64,000 bases of DNA from Bacteroidota bacterium (GCA_016124755.1 WGNA01000008.1:1-64000); one strand, 5' to 3'; shown: positions 18,575 to 28,519, counted from the stretch's first letter. Numbers and translations: made by a program. The notes: a model not told the origin generated them from the letters alone.

Positions 18575-20901
18575 GAGGTTCGGATTGTTATGCCCAGTTG
18601 TTTCTCCAACTGACTGGTGATTTTGCTAATGGTTTGATCTACCGTTTTGTCAGTCAGTGTTTTTTCCGAATCATATAGCGAAATACTGATGGCATACGAC
18701 TTCTTTCCGGACGGAATTTTATCACCGGTATACACATCGAAAACATCTCCGCCGTAATACAATCCTCCACACGATTTTTTTACGATCGTATCTATCTGTT
18801 CGTACGAAACCGAATCATCGGTAATTAAACTCAAGTCGCGGTTTACCACTGGAAATACCGGTACATCTTTTAACTTAAAAGACGCTTTCCTGTATTGCTT
18901 TAACAATTGATCAAGATCGATTTCCACGTACCAGATTTCCGCTTTCAAGTCGTGCTTTTTTAAAGTTTTACTATCGATCAACCGGATGTTTTGAGAAAAA
19001 GTGTCGCGATCGATTCCGAGTTTCTTCAAACATATTTTTACCGCACCTTTTACAAAATATAAATCGGCCCTGGAAGTGTTTGTAGTCCAGTTCGATGGTC
19101 TGATATTTCCGGTTGCCGCAATGGCCATCACATTTTTTTCGGAGTATTTTCCTTCATTTCGCTGATAGGTTTTTCCGATTTCAAAAAACAAAAGATCGCT
19201 GTTTTTGCGATTGAGATTGTACCGCATCGAGGCCAGCATTCCCGCAGTCAGATCCGTTCGCATAACCGCCAGTTCAGCACTCAGCGGATTGAGAATTTCA
19301 ACCGCATTCTCGCCGGCAAATTCTTTACGGGTTTGCGAATTATTCATGATTTCGGAGAAACCAACTCCGGTCAAAACTTCCATCAGCTTGGCGGTCATTT
19401 CCCGCATGCTTTTTTTCTCCTGAATAGCCGGAGTGTAATGTAGCCGTGTCGGAATTTCAACCTGATTGTAACCATATATACGAAGCACTTCTTCGGCAAC
19501 ATCCACGGCCCGCGTAACATCACTTCGGTATAATGGTGCTTCAATCTGCAGGTTATTTTTATCCTGATGAATGATCTTAAAATCCAGTTTCAGTAGAATC
19601 GACTTCACCGTTTCCTCCGGTATGTTGGTTCCGCAAAACATATTCAGCCAGTCGAGATCAACATCAATTTTTACTTGTTCCAAAGGTTGCGGATATGCAT
19701 CAACCATCTCAGATTCGATTTCGGCACCTGCCACTTCCTTCAGCAGATCAACAACCCGCTTTAATGCATAAACAGTAATCTCCGGATCGCAACCTCTTTC
19801 ATACCTGAAAGATGCATCAGTACTCAAACTCTGTGACCTGGCAGATTTCCTAACGGTCGCCGGATTAAAATACGCGCTTTCTATAAATAACCTCGTGGTT
19901 AAAGCTGTAACGCCGGAATGCAAACCTCCGAAAACTCCGGCCTGAGCCAATGCCTTTTCTTTATCGGCAATCAGCAATTCATTTCCGGTTAGCTTTCGTT
20001 CGGTTCCGTCGAGTGTTGTAAAAACTTCACCTTCATTTGCCGGTCGAACGATTATCGTATCTCCCGAAATTTTATCTGCATCAAAAGCATGAATCGGCTG
20101 ACCCAGTTCGTGTAAAACGAAATTGGTAACGTCCACCACATTATTAATCGGCTTTAGTTCAATCGACTTCAATCGCTTCTGAAGCCAATCGGGACTCGGG
20201 CCCACTTTAACATTCTTCAATGAAATTCCGGAATAGCGCGGACACATTACCGGAAACGGAAGTTCGATCTTCCATTTTTGCCCGCCGCCGGATAATTCAC
20301 TCACTTCCGGTTTTTGAATTTCCGCACCAGTAACGGCTTTAACATCTCTGGCAACTCCAAGATGAGAGGCGGCATCACCGCGATTCGGAGTGAGACCGAT
20401 TTCAATCATCACATCCTTTTCAACCGTAAAAATATCGGCAGCCGGCGTTCCCGGAACCGGATTATTGTCGAGAACCAAAATGCCATCATGACTTTCGCCT
20501 AAGCCAATTTCATCTTCGGCGCAAATCATTCCTTCCGAAACCTGACCTCGAATTTTAGCTTTTCGGATTTCAAAAGCTTCTCCTTTCAGTGGGTGAATTG
20601 TGCATCCAACCGGCGCAACCACTACCTTTTGTCCGGCAGCCACATTCGGAGCTCCGCAAACTATCTGAACAATTTCTCCATTTCCTAAATCTACCGTTGT
20701 CACCGATAATCGATCGGCATCAGGATGTTTTTCACAAGTAAGAACTTCGCCCACAATCAGGTTTTTTAATCCGCCTTTTACAGACTCGGTGTGGTGAAGT
20801 TTCTCGACTTCCAATCCGGTATTGGTCAGCAAGTCACTCAATTCATCTTCCGACAAATCAATGTTTATGAGTGTTTTGAGCCAATTGAGGGAAATGATCA
20901 T
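18571..20901 (-). CDS. pheT: Phenylalanine--tRNA ligase beta subunit
   Basis: 776 residues from ATG 20901 (MIISLNWLKTLINIDLSEDE); an in-frame upstream extension of 11 codons is not typical of the family. Domains in order: N-terminal EMAP/OB tRNA-binding domain (LIVGEVLTCEKHPDADRLSV), B3/B4 editing domain, B5 (residues about 400-475), catalytic-like core, and the C-terminal ferredoxin-fold anticodon-binding domain (FPVVNRDLSLITDD). It forms the alpha2beta2 enzyme with PheS, whose gene is not in this window. First gene of the operon that continues into zapA and rny. Confidence 0.97.
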   Translation of the reverse strand: MIISLNWLKTLINIDLSEDELSDLLTNTGLEVEKLHHTESVKGGLKNLIVGEVLTCEKHPDADRLSVTTVDLGNGEIVQIVCGAPNVAAGQKVVVAPVGCTIHPLKGEAFEIRKAKIRGQVSEGMICAEDEIGLGESHDGILVLDNNPVPGTPAADIFTVEKDVMIEIGLTPNRGDAASHLGVARDVKAVTGAEIQKPEVSELSGGGQKWKIELPFPVMCPRYSGISLKNVKVGPSPDWLQKRLKSIELKPINNVVDVTNFVLHELGQPIHAFDADKISGDTIIVRPANEGEVFTTLDGTERKLTGNELLIADKEKALAQAGVFGGLHSGVTALTTRLFIESAYFNPATVRKSARSQSLSTDASFRYERGCDPEITVYALKRVVDLLKEVAGAEIESEMVDAYPQPLEQVKIDVDLDWLNMFCGTNIPEETVKSILLKLDFKIIHQDKNNLQIEAPLYRSDVTRAVDVAEEVLRIYGYNQVEIPTRLHYTPAIQEKKSMREMTAKLMEVLTGVGFSEIMNNSQTRKEFAGENAVEILNPLSAELAVMRTDLTAGMLASMRYNLNRKNSDLLFFEIGKTYQRNEGKYSEKNVMAIAATGNIRPSNWTTNTSRADLYFVKGAVKICLKKLGIDRDTFSQNIRLIDSKTLKKHDLKAEIWYVEIDLDQLLKQYRKASFKLKDVPVFPVVNRDLSLITDDSVSYEQIDTIVKKSCGGLYYGGDVFDVYTGDKIPSGKKSYAISISLYDSEKTLTDKTVDQTISKITSQLEKQLGITIRTS

Positions 20902-21175
20902 ACAGCAGCTAAAATAAGAATTTTGAAAGGCCACGAAATTACATTTACTTTTTTAGCCCGTACACCTGTTGGTTCGTTCCCTCCGCGAATGCACTTTCCC
21001 CTTCTGTTTTGCCCCAATTACTACAATCGCAAAGAGGTCTAATCATGATTGGACCTCCGACCCATCATAAATCGTCGATCTGAAATCATAATTTTTTTTG
21101 GTGCTTTTAACACGCTTTCCGCTCAAATGTTGGTCGTGTTCACGGGGCGGACAATCATTGAAAAACGATCCGCCG

Positions 21176-21293
21176 AAGCTATTGCGCCAGCAATTGCTTA
21201 GGCGGACCGTTCGCCGTGCTCCTACGCTGAAGCTTCGGCGTAAGCGTAAGCTATTGCGCCAGCAATTGCGTAGGCGGACCGTCCGCCGTGCTC
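21176..21293. repeat. Pair of 46-bp direct repeats
   Basis: Two near-identical 46-bp copies (21176-21221 and 21248-21293) differ at two positions; each contains AATTGC and ends in CCGTGCTC. The 26-bp spacer holds a GAAGCTTC-centred palindrome. They lie between pheT and the VWA gene together with low-complexity CTTCGCTCTTC-type sequence (21320-21365). A related GATCCGCC/CTACGC string recurs at about 55913, so this is part of a dispersed intergenic family. Confidence 0.7.
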
Positions 21294-21394
21294 ATTCGCC
21301 AAACAATTCTATTTTCAATTTTCGCTCTTCGCTCTTCAATTTTCTTTTTTCGCTTTTCGCTTTTGGTAATTATCTCACCATCTATCCTAACCAC

Positions 21395-21450
21395 TCCCGT
21401 TCCCGCTACTGTTACTGTTACAGTTACTGTTACTGTTACCGTTACCGTCC
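21395..21450. repeat. Tandem hexamer repeat (GTTACT/GTTACC)
   Basis: About nine consecutive hexamers, mainly GTTACT with GTTACC and GTTACA variants, in non-coding DNA 75 bp before the VWA gene. An open frame on the minus strand reads Val-Thr repeats but looks fortuitous. Same hexamer family as in the dipeptidase gene at 16.3 kb. Confidence 0.8.
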
Positions 21451-21508
21451 CACCCAAACTTTAACCCTCAACAATCCAAACCATCTGCTTCCGTTAGCAA
21501 GTCAGTTT

Positions 21509-21516
21509 TATATTTG
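21509..21516 (+). promoter_or_regulatory. -7 element TAnnTTTG of the VWA-protein gene
   Basis: TATATTTG matches the Bacteroidota -7 consensus exactly and ends nine bases before the ATG at 21526, giving a leader of at most a few bases. This also argues against the TTG at 21514, which lies inside the promoter element. Confidence 0.5.
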
Positions 21517-21525
21517 CCCGCTTCG

Positions 21526-23616
21526 ATGAGACTTACCACCGAATTACCTCTTTACTTCATTGTTTTCTGCCTCGCTCTGGGAGCGGCTTACACGTGGTTT
21601 CTGTATTACCCGCAACTAAAAAAGAAGTCGGCGGAAATACCGGAATGGATGAAATGGGTGATGACCGTACTCCGGTTTTTATCGGTGAGTCTGCTCGCCA
21701 TTTTATTGCTCAATCCTTTGTTGCGATATGTGCATCAGGAATTGGAAAAACCCGCCATTATTCTGGCAGTTGACAACAGTTCTTCCATGATGCTCACATC
21801 GGATAGTGCCAAAATCAGGAAGTCGGTAGAAGCCTCCACTAAACGAATTCAGGACGAGTTCAACGAAAAATTTGAAATCATTCCCGTGCTTTTCGGCGCT
21901 TCAAACCGAATTGGAGAAACACCGGATTTCAAAGATCCATACACCGATTTTACTTCACTTTTTAAAGATCGCGACCTCATATACACTGGTGATAATCTCG
22001 CTGCTGAAATCATTATTACAGACGGAATTATAAACCGCGGACTCAATCCTGTTTTTTCCCGGGAAGCTTCATCAAAACCCTTTTTCGCCGTTGCGGTTGG
22101 TGACACAACCATCCGAAAAGACATCCGGATTCACGAAGCAAAAACCAATGCGATCACTTTTCTCGGTAACACATTTCCGGTGGAAGTTGTAGTGAATGCC
22201 CAGAAATGTGAAGGTGAATCGGCCGATGTAATATTAAAAAAAGACGGAGTTGAACTGGAATCAAGACGCATTTCGATTAGTGGTAAAGACTATTCGCAGG
22301 TTGTCACCTTTTTAACCAAAGCCACAACTGTTGGAGCGCAGTCTTACTCTATTTCCGTTTCCGTTTTAAATGGAGAACGCAACACATCAAACAACACCCA
22401 ACAGGTTTATACCGAAGTACTCGACGACCGCCAGAAAATTGCGCTGATTGCTCACGCGCCGCATCCCGATATTGCAGCGCTGAGATCTGTTATTCTTCAA
22501 AAGGAACAATATGAACTCGAAGTTTTTGTCGGGAACATTCCAACCATCAAGCAGGACGATTACGATTTAATTATCACACATCAATTTCCGAATAACGGGG
22601 CGGAGGCAAACTTTCTTCAAAATGCTAAAACGATTGGTATTCCGGTTTGGATGATTCTCGGAACGCAAACCGATATTACTATGTTCAACCGGTTGGAATG
22701 TGGGATTTCCATTGCCGGACACCGAAAGAATTTCAATCAGTCGCTTCCCAAACTGAAACCCGGATTTAACTATTTCGAAATCGAGAATGATCTCTCTTCC
22801 TATCTCGATAAAGTTCCGCCATTGCAAACTCCTTTTGGTGATTACACCGTAACCAACGAAGCCGGAATTTTGATGACCCAGCGAATCGGGCAGGTAAGTT
22901 CTGAAATGCCGCTCTTGTCTTTTAATGATGTGAATGGTTATCGGATCGGTGTGCTAACGGGAGAAGGAATCTGGCGTTGGCGTTTAACCGATTTTGAAAT
23001 CAACGAATCGTTCGACAACATCGATTTTATTGTATCCAAGGCGATTCAATATCTTTCGGTAAAAGCAGATAAACGAAAGTTCCGGCTATATCCTTCCGAC
23101 AAAGTTTTTGATGAAAACGAAAGCATCAATTTTATCGGAGAAGTGTATAATGAGAGTTTTGAATTTACACCGGATGCCGATGTGCGGTTAAAGATTAAAA
23201 ACGAAGCCGGTGAAGATTTCGATTACGTTCTTTCTCCCAACAACGGAATGTACAGATTAAAAATCGGCAGTCTTGCTCCAGGCAGATACACCTATCAGGG
23301 AAGTTCAACGATGAACGGCAAAACAGAAAAGGTGAGCGGATTTTTTCTGGTCCGGGCTATCGAAGCCGAAAAGGTAAACCTAACGGCGCAACACGGTTGG
23401 ATGCGACAGATCGCAAAAAAGAGTGGCGGAAAAGTTTTTAGTGCCGGGCAAACCGATCAGTTAGTGGAAGCGATCAAATCACTGCCGGATATTCAATCCG
23501 TTTCCCACGATTCGATAACCGTAAAAGACATAATTGATCAGAAATGGATCTTCTTTTTAATCGTGATTTTACTGGGTGGAGAGTGGTTTTTGAGAAGGTG
23601 GTCGGGAGGTTATTAA
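21526..23616 (+). CDS. VWA-domain membrane protein (BatA/B-like)
   Basis: 696 residues from ATG 21526. Two N-terminal membrane helices (about residues 8-26 and 43-65), then a von Willebrand A-like domain beginning IILAVDNSSSMM, where DNSSS is a complete MIDAS motif. A large beta-rich periplasmic part follows and one C-terminal helix (KWIFFLIVILLGGEWFL). The same layout is seen in Bacteroidota membrane proteins annotated as VWA or glutamine-amidotransferase-like proteins. Function unknown; a role in envelope assembly or in sensing is possible. It is a single gene, with no batA/batB/moxR neighbours. Confidence 0.82.
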   Translation: MRLTTELPLYFIVFCLALGAAYTWFLYYPQLKKKSAEIPEWMKWVMTVLRFLSVSLLAILLLNPLLRYVHQELEKPAIILAVDNSSSMMLTSDSAKIRKSVEASTKRIQDEFNEKFEIIPVLFGASNRIGETPDFKDPYTDFTSLFKDRDLIYTGDNLAAEIIITDGIINRGLNPVFSREASSKPFFAVAVGDTTIRKDIRIHEAKTNAITFLGNTFPVEVVVNAQKCEGESADVILKKDGVELESRRISISGKDYSQVVTFLTKATTVGAQSYSISVSVLNGERNTSNNTQQVYTEVLDDRQKIALIAHAPHPDIAALRSVILQKEQYELEVFVGNIPTIKQDDYDLIITHQFPNNGAEANFLQNAKTIGIPVWMILGTQTDITMFNRLECGISIAGHRKNFNQSLPKLKPGFNYFEIENDLSSYLDKVPPLQTPFGDYTVTNEAGILMTQRIGQVSSEMPLLSFNDVNGYRIGVLTGEGIWRWRLTDFEINESFDNIDFIVSKAIQYLSVKADKRKFRLYPSDKVFDENESINFIGEVYNESFEFTPDADVRLKIKNEAGEDFDYVLSPNNGMYRLKIGSLAPGRYTYQGSSTMNGKTEKVSGFFLVRAIEAEKVNLTAQHGWMRQIAKKSGGKVFSAGQTDQLVEAIKSLPDIQSVSHDSITVKDIIDQKWIFFLIVILLGGEWFLRRWSGGY

Positions 23617-23668
23617 TAAACTTAACATTGATTTGTATTTCGGCGTAGGATTGAATGGATTCTTTTCC

Positions 23669-23676
23669 TACTTTTG
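23669..23676 (+). promoter_or_regulatory. -7 element TAnnTTTG of rpsO
   Basis: TACTTTTG is an exact consensus match 43 bases before the rpsO ATG, so this transcript has a leader of roughly 35-40 bases, unlike the near-leaderless genes in the window. S15 binds its own mRNA in several bacteria; a regulatory leader is possible but no structure was demonstrated. Confidence 0.5.
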
Positions 23677-23719
23677 CCGACTGTTAAAAAAATAGACGAC
23701 GAAACGTATTACTGTTAAC

Positions 23720-23989
23720 ATGAGATTAACATCAGAGATTAAGAAGCAAATGTTCGTTGAGCACGGTGGAGCAGAAAAAAACACCGGAAACTCAGAAGCA
23801 CAGGTGGCTATGTTCACACACAGAATTCAGCACCTAACCGAGCATTTGAAAGTGAACAAAAAAGACTTCTCAGCAGAAAAAAGTCTTATTGCTCTTGTAG
23901 GAAAAAGAAGAGCTCTGCTGAACTACATCGCCAAGAAAGATATCTTCCGATACAGAGATATCATTCAAAAGCTGGGCTTGAGAAAGTAA
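23720..23989 (+). CDS. rpsO: 30S ribosomal protein S15
   Basis: 89 residues, exact family length. Signature sequence is present: GNSEAQVAMFTHRIQHLTEH, then the Lys/Arg-rich KRRALLNYIAKKD and the final YRDIIQKLGLRK. Binds 16S rRNA early in assembly of the small subunit platform. Followed by a strong terminator and then pnp, the conserved rpsO-pnp order. Confidence 0.98.
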   Translation: MRLTSEIKKQMFVEHGGAEKNTGNSEAQVAMFTHRIQHLTEHLKVNKKDFSAEKSLIALVGKRRALLNYIAKKDIFRYRDIIQKLGLRK

Positions 23990-24016
23990 TGACCAGCTTC
24001 CTTCGATAGATTTTAT

Positions 24017-24058
24017 AAAGGCCTTTAAGTTAAATGCTCAAAGGCCTTTTTTATTTTT
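24017..24058 (+). terminator. Rho-independent terminator after rpsO
   Basis: AAAGGCCTTT at 24017-24026 pairs with AAAGGCCTTT at 24040-24049 across a 13-base loop, followed by TTTTTATTTTT-like sequence. It separates rpsO from pnp. Confidence 0.85.
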
Positions 24059-24090
24059 AAAAACAGGGGATTCCCCTTACGAATTATCCA

Positions 24091-26424
24091 ATGAAATTAG
24101 AAGCAATAACTAAGACCATAGATTTGGGTGATGGCAGAACCATCACTCTCGAAACCGGGCGACTTGCCCGTCAGGCAGATGGTGCTGTCCTGTTAACCTG
24201 CGGTAAAACCATGATTCTGGCAACCGTAGTTTCCGCAAAAACAGCCCGTGAAGGCGTTGATTTTCTTCCGCTTTCGGTTGATTATCAGGAAAAATTTGCA
24301 TCCGTTGGCCGTGTGCCCGGAAGCTTTTTGAGAAGAGAAGGCCGGTTGTCTGATTACGAAGTACTGATTTGTCGTATCGTCGACAGAGCGCTCAGACCGT
24401 TGTTCCCTGGTGATTATCACGCAGAAACTCAGGTGATGATACAGTTAATATCGTCTGATGAAAATGTAATGCCGGATTCACTTGTGGGTTTGGCGGCTTC
24501 TGCGGCAATCACCATTACAGACATTCCATTCGAAGGACCGATTTCGGAAGTACGTGTTGCTCGGGTGAATGGTGAATTTGTAATTAACCCGTATCGCGAT
24601 CAACTCGCTGAAGCGGATATTGATTTTATCGTGGCAGGCACAGCGCACGATATTAATATGGTGGAAGGTGAAGCCGACGGAGTTTCGGAGCAGGACATGC
24701 TCGAAGCTTTGAAAGTCGCTCACAACGCCATCAAACAACAATGCCAGGCTCAGCTCGAATTCTGCGATCAGCTTGGCGGTCGTCCGGAACCACGTGTTTA
24801 CGATCACGAGAAAAACGATCCGGAAATGAAAGAGCGAATGATGAACGAGCTTTACCAAAAGCTTTACGACATCGCTAAAATTCCGGCAGGCAAAGCTGAA
24901 CGATCCGAAGCTTTTGAAAATGTTTACAACACATTTGTTGAAGGACTTGAGGAAGAGTATATGGCGGAATTTGGAGATGCCGTGAAACGCTACTTCTCTA
25001 AAGTGAAGAAGAAGGCGGTTCGCAACATGGTACTCGAAACCCGCGGCCGACTCGATGGAAGAAAACTCGATGAAGTTCGTCAGATCTGGACGGAAATTAA
25101 TGTATTGCCAACTCCACACGGATCGGCTCTGTTCACCCGGGGAGAAACCCAATCGTTAACCACAGTTACGCTCGGATCGAAACTCGACGAACAATTGCTC
25201 GATAGCCCGAACCTTCAGGGGTATAATAAATTTATGCTGCATTACAACTTCCCGGCGTTTTCAACCGGCGAAGTGCGTCCGAACCGTGGACCGGGCCGAC
25301 GAGAAATTGGTCATGGTAACCTCGCGATGCGCGGCTTGAAGAAAATGCTTCCGGAAGATGTTGGTTACACAATTCGTGTGGTTTCCGACATTCTGGAATC
25401 AAACGGATCCAGTTCTATGGCAACGGTTTGCGCCGGATCCATGGCGTTGATGGATGCGGGTATTAAAATGCGCGCCGGTTTAAGTGGTATTGCAATGGGA
25501 ATGATTTCAGACGAGGAAACCGGTAAATACGCGATCCTGTCAGACATTCTCGGAGACGAAGATCATCTCGGCGATATGGATTTTAAAGTGGTTGGAAACG
25601 ACACCGGAATCTATGCATGTCAGATGGACATGAAGGTTAACGGACTTTCATACGAAGTACTTGAAGAGGCACTTTTGCAGGCAAAAGCGGGACGAACTCA
25701 CGTTTTGCGCGAAATGGAGAAAACCATTGTTCAGCCGAACGAAGATCTGAAGCCACATGCACCACGACTGGTGAAATTCACCGTTGAAAAAGACAAGATC
25801 GGAGCGATTATCGGTTCCGGTGGAAAAGTGATTCAGGACCTTCAGGCCAAAACCGGAACAACCATTACGATTGAAGAAGTTGACGGAAAAGGTGTGGTGG
25901 AAATTCTTTCCAGCAATAAAGACGGACTTGAAATGGCTAAGCGCATGATTGATGGTATCTGCGAAGAACCAGAGATCGGAAAGGTTTACGAAGGAGAAGT
26001 TAAGAGCATAATGGACTTCGGTGCATTCATCGAATTCCTCCCGGGAAAACAAGGTTTATTGCACATTTCAGAAATTAGCTGGAAGCGTCTTGAAAACATG
26101 GAAGGCGTTCTGGAAGAAGGCGAAATGGTAAAAGTGAAACTGCTCGAAATCGACCAGAAAACCGGTAAGTTCCGTTTGTCGAGAAAGGTACTTTTAGAAA
26201 AACCGGAAGACTACGTTGAACCGCAAAAACGCGAAAGACCTGCAGGTGGCGGAAACCGCGACAGAAATGATCGTGGTGGAAGAGACCGAAACGACAGAGG
26301 CGGACGCGACAGAAACCGAGGTGGTGGAAATCACAGAGGCGGACAACCTCGCGGAGATCGTGGCGAACGCGGCGAACGACGAGAGAATCGCGGATCGAAC
26401 AACGACAACGATTCAGTTGGATAG
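24091..26424 (+). CDS. pnp: Polyribonucleotide nucleotidyltransferase (PNPase)
   Basis: 777 residues. Two RNase PH domains (residues about 10-145 and 325-460) with the linking helical domain, then KH (IGAIIGSGGKVIQDLQAKTG) and S1 (YEGEVKSIMDFGAFIEFLPG). FSTGEVRPNRGPGRREIGHG is the catalytic-core signature. The enzyme degrades RNA 3'-5' phosphorolytically and is a partner of RNase Y or RNase E type degradosomes. The last 60 residues are an Arg/Gly/Asp-rich tail (repeated DRGGRDRN units), a disordered RNA-binding extension common in Bacteroidota. Ends at a terminator. Confidence 0.98.
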   Translation: MKLEAITKTIDLGDGRTITLETGRLARQADGAVLLTCGKTMILATVVSAKTAREGVDFLPLSVDYQEKFASVGRVPGSFLRREGRLSDYEVLICRIVDRALRPLFPGDYHAETQVMIQLISSDENVMPDSLVGLAASAAITITDIPFEGPISEVRVARVNGEFVINPYRDQLAEADIDFIVAGTAHDINMVEGEADGVSEQDMLEALKVAHNAIKQQCQAQLEFCDQLGGRPEPRVYDHEKNDPEMKERMMNELYQKLYDIAKIPAGKAERSEAFENVYNTFVEGLEEEYMAEFGDAVKRYFSKVKKKAVRNMVLETRGRLDGRKLDEVRQIWTEINVLPTPHGSALFTRGETQSLTTVTLGSKLDEQLLDSPNLQGYNKFMLHYNFPAFSTGEVRPNRGPGRREIGHGNLAMRGLKKMLPEDVGYTIRVVSDILESNGSSSMATVCAGSMALMDAGIKMRAGLSGIAMGMISDEETGKYAILSDILGDEDHLGDMDFKVVGNDTGIYACQMDMKVNGLSYEVLEEALLQAKAGRTHVLREMEKTIVQPNEDLKPHAPRLVKFTVEKDKIGAIIGSGGKVIQDLQAKTGTTITIEEVDGKGVVEILSSNKDGLEMAKRMIDGICEEPEIGKVYEGEVKSIMDFGAFIEFLPGKQGLLHISEISWKRLENMEGVLEEGEMVKVKLLEIDQKTGKFRLSRKVLLEKPEDYVEPQKRERPAGGGNRDRNDRGGRDRNDRGGRDRNRGGGNHRGGQPRGDRGERGERRENRGSNNDNDSVG

Positions 26425-26451
26425 AATCAAAATTTTTTGAATGAATATAAG

Positions 26452-26484
26452 AAGGCAGTTCTCTATGAGCTGCCTTTTTTGTTT
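26452..26484 (+). terminator. Rho-independent terminator after pnp
   Basis: AAGGCAG and CTGCCTT flank a short inner CTC/GAG pair, followed by six Ts (26475-26480). Confidence 0.85.
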
Positions 26485-26632
26485 AGATCAAATTGCATTT
26501 ACCACAGGTTGAGCTTCAACATTATGTGTCATTGGAACGGCAGGCAAACCTGAGGATCGATTTCGAGAACTGTAAAATGTTTTAATTTAAATTCGACCCT
26601 CGTGTATTGAAAGTCACTAATTCACATAATAC

Positions 26633-27661
26633 ATGAAACTAAAATTGAAACATCTGTCAGTACTTTTTTTACTGATCACCAATTTATTCCGGCTATCGGC
26701 ACAAACTGCAGGCAAAGATCAAAACATGGGATTTGCCTATGATTGGGAAGAACTGGAAGATTCGGAACAACAACAAATTGAGCGGGCTTCCGAGTATTTT
26801 TTGAACTGTCTCGTACAGCAAAACATAAAAGGATTCTGGGATTCGTGCCATCTTCATTTTCGGTTGCAAAATCCGTATAGCTCTTTCGCTCAAACCGGAA
26901 ATCAGTTTGCACAGCTAGTAGCCAATGCCGACAGCATCGTTTTTATTAATGGTAAAAAGGTGGATTATCTCTGGAAACCCAATGACTTCAAACCCACAAC
27001 CGGCGGTATTTGGAGTGAGGGCGATGATGAATATATCAAGTATTTGTCTCTGCCCGGAATGCAAAATCAGGCACTCACGGTTTATCGGGTTTACAGCAAG
27101 AATATTTCGCGAAATGTGATTATGAAATTTGGTAAAGAAGGTTCATCGTATCATTTGGGAACCTTTGAGATTTTTAATTGCGCAATCGGTTTAAAGGATG
27201 CCTCCTATTATTTACAGGTTGCCGAAAAATGCAGCGGGTTAAAACTCAAAATGCCACAATATCTGGCACTTCAGATGGCGTACAGATTTTCGTACCTCGG
27301 AAATGGAACCGAGACGAAAGCGTTAAAAGAGATTTCTCAAAAAATTAGTGTTCTGGCAGAAAACCCATCCTTAAAATCTGAGTTTGATAACTGGAAGGTT
27401 AATGACTCAGTCTTTAACATTATTACCATTGATTTTTTTGAATCACCCGACATGGTTGCACCCAACGTTGTCTATCTCACAAAAAGCGGAATTGGTGAAT
27501 TTCAAACGAATAAGGAAGCAGATATGTTAATGGCTTACCTGAAAAAAACGTATCCGGAATTAACAGCGGCTTTCCCAAAAATGGTTTTTACAGCGTATGA
27601 AGAATATCCGGCAGATCCGAACAGGCAGTACAGAAATTTTAAAGTTCTGAAAGCATTTTAG
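26633..27661 (+). CDS. Secreted protein of unknown function
   Basis: 342 residues with a signal peptide (residues 1-24, ending FRLSAQ; cleavage after Ala-Gln typical of Bacteroidota). The mature part is mixed alpha/beta and has no recognised domain. An early helix-rich segment (LEDSEQQQIERASEYFLNCL) is followed by Trp- and Tyr-rich strands. No lipobox and no T9SS domain, so likely periplasmic. Stands alone between pnp and murQ, with 38 bp to the latter. Confidence 0.7.
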   Translation: MKLKLKHLSVLFLLITNLFRLSAQTAGKDQNMGFAYDWEELEDSEQQQIERASEYFLNCLVQQNIKGFWDSCHLHFRLQNPYSSFAQTGNQFAQLVANADSIVFINGKKVDYLWKPNDFKPTTGGIWSEGDDEYIKYLSLPGMQNQALTVYRVYSKNISRNVIMKFGKEGSSYHLGTFEIFNCAIGLKDASYYLQVAEKCSGLKLKMPQYLALQMAYRFSYLGNGTETKALKEISQKISVLAENPSLKSEFDNWKVNDSVFNIITIDFFESPDMVAPNVVYLTKSGIGEFQTNKEADMLMAYLKKTYPELTAAFPKMVFTAYEEYPADPNRQYRNFKVLKAF

Positions 27662-27699
27662 CTGTGGTGTGCCGGCATTATTTAATGTAGTATTGTCTC

Positions 27700-28509
27700 A
27701 TGGAAATCACCACCGAATCGGATTCGAACCACAACGACCTTGAGAATAAATCGACTTTAGATTTATTAAAAGGAATTAATTCGGAAGACCTTACCGTTCC
27801 AATCAGCGTGGGGAAATGCATACCGCAAATTGAAAAAGTTGTAGATGCCGTTTTCGAAAAACTCAATAAAGGCGGCAGGTTATTTTATATCGGATCCGGA
27901 ACCAGCGGAAGGTTGGGAATTGTAGATGCATCTGAATGTCCGCCAACGTTTGGTGTTCCGCATGGCGTGGTGATTGGCATTATTGCAGGAGGTGATGCTG
28001 CAATCCGTAAAGCAGTTGAACATGCCGAAGATGATACGCAACAAGGTTGGAAGGATTTGTTGATTCATGGAATTTCAACCGACGATTTTGTTATCGGAAT
28101 CAGTGCCAGCGGAAAAACTCCCTATGTGGTTGGCGCGCTCGAAAAATGTCGAGAAAACCAGGTACAGTGTGGCGCAGTTTCGTGTAATTCGAATAGTATC
28201 ATGGGACACATTGCCGACTTCGCAATTGATTGTCCGGTTGGTCCCGAATTCATAACCGGCAGCACCCGGATGAAATCGGGAACCGCACAAAAACTCATCT
28301 TAAATATGATCACCACTTCGGTAATGATAAAACTCGGACGCGTGAAGGGAAATAAGATGGTGGACATGCAACTCAGCAACAACAAACTCATCGACCGCGG
28401 AAGTCGAATGATTATGGAAAAATCAGGCTTATCAAAAGATGAAGCACAGCAACTTTTGTTGAAGCATGGAAGTGTTCGGGAAGCTTTAAGGTTTTTGGGG
28501 ATGGAATGA
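27700..28509 (+). CDS. murQ: N-acetylmuramic acid 6-phosphate etherase
   Basis: 269 residues. SIS-domain sugar-phosphate fold with YIGSGTSGRLGIVDASECPP, GISASGKTPYVVGAL and GPEFITGSTRMKSGTAQK, all diagnostic for MurQ. It cleaves the lactyl ether of MurNAc-6-P to GlcNAc-6-P and D-lactate in peptidoglycan recycling; cytosolic. A one-mismatch -7 element (TAGTATTG, 27688-27695) ends four bases before the ATG. No amgK, murK or anhydro-MurNAc kinase gene is adjacent. Confidence 0.96.
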   Translation: MEITTESDSNHNDLENKSTLDLLKGINSEDLTVPISVGKCIPQIEKVVDAVFEKLNKGGRLFYIGSGTSGRLGIVDASECPPTFGVPHGVVIGIIAGGDAAIRKAVEHAEDDTQQGWKDLLIHGISTDDFVIGISASGKTPYVVGALEKCRENQVQCGAVSCNSNSIMGHIADFAIDCPVGPEFITGSTRMKSGTAQKLILNMITTSVMIKLGRVKGNKMVDMQLSNNKLIDRGSRMIMEKSGLSKDEAQQLLLKHGSVREALRFLGME

Positions 28510-28519
28510 AGGTTTTTTT

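Noticed and set aside
21251-21457. Minus-strand frame with a Val-Thr repeat
   Set aside because: It is a translation of the GTTACT hexamer array and adjoining low-complexity DNA, with no promoter or domain.
27718-27735. tRNA T-arm-like string GGATTCGAACC
   Set aside because: It lies inside the murQ coding sequence and no acceptor, D or anticodon arms can be built around it. A similar string near 63402 lies in the FG-GAP gene.
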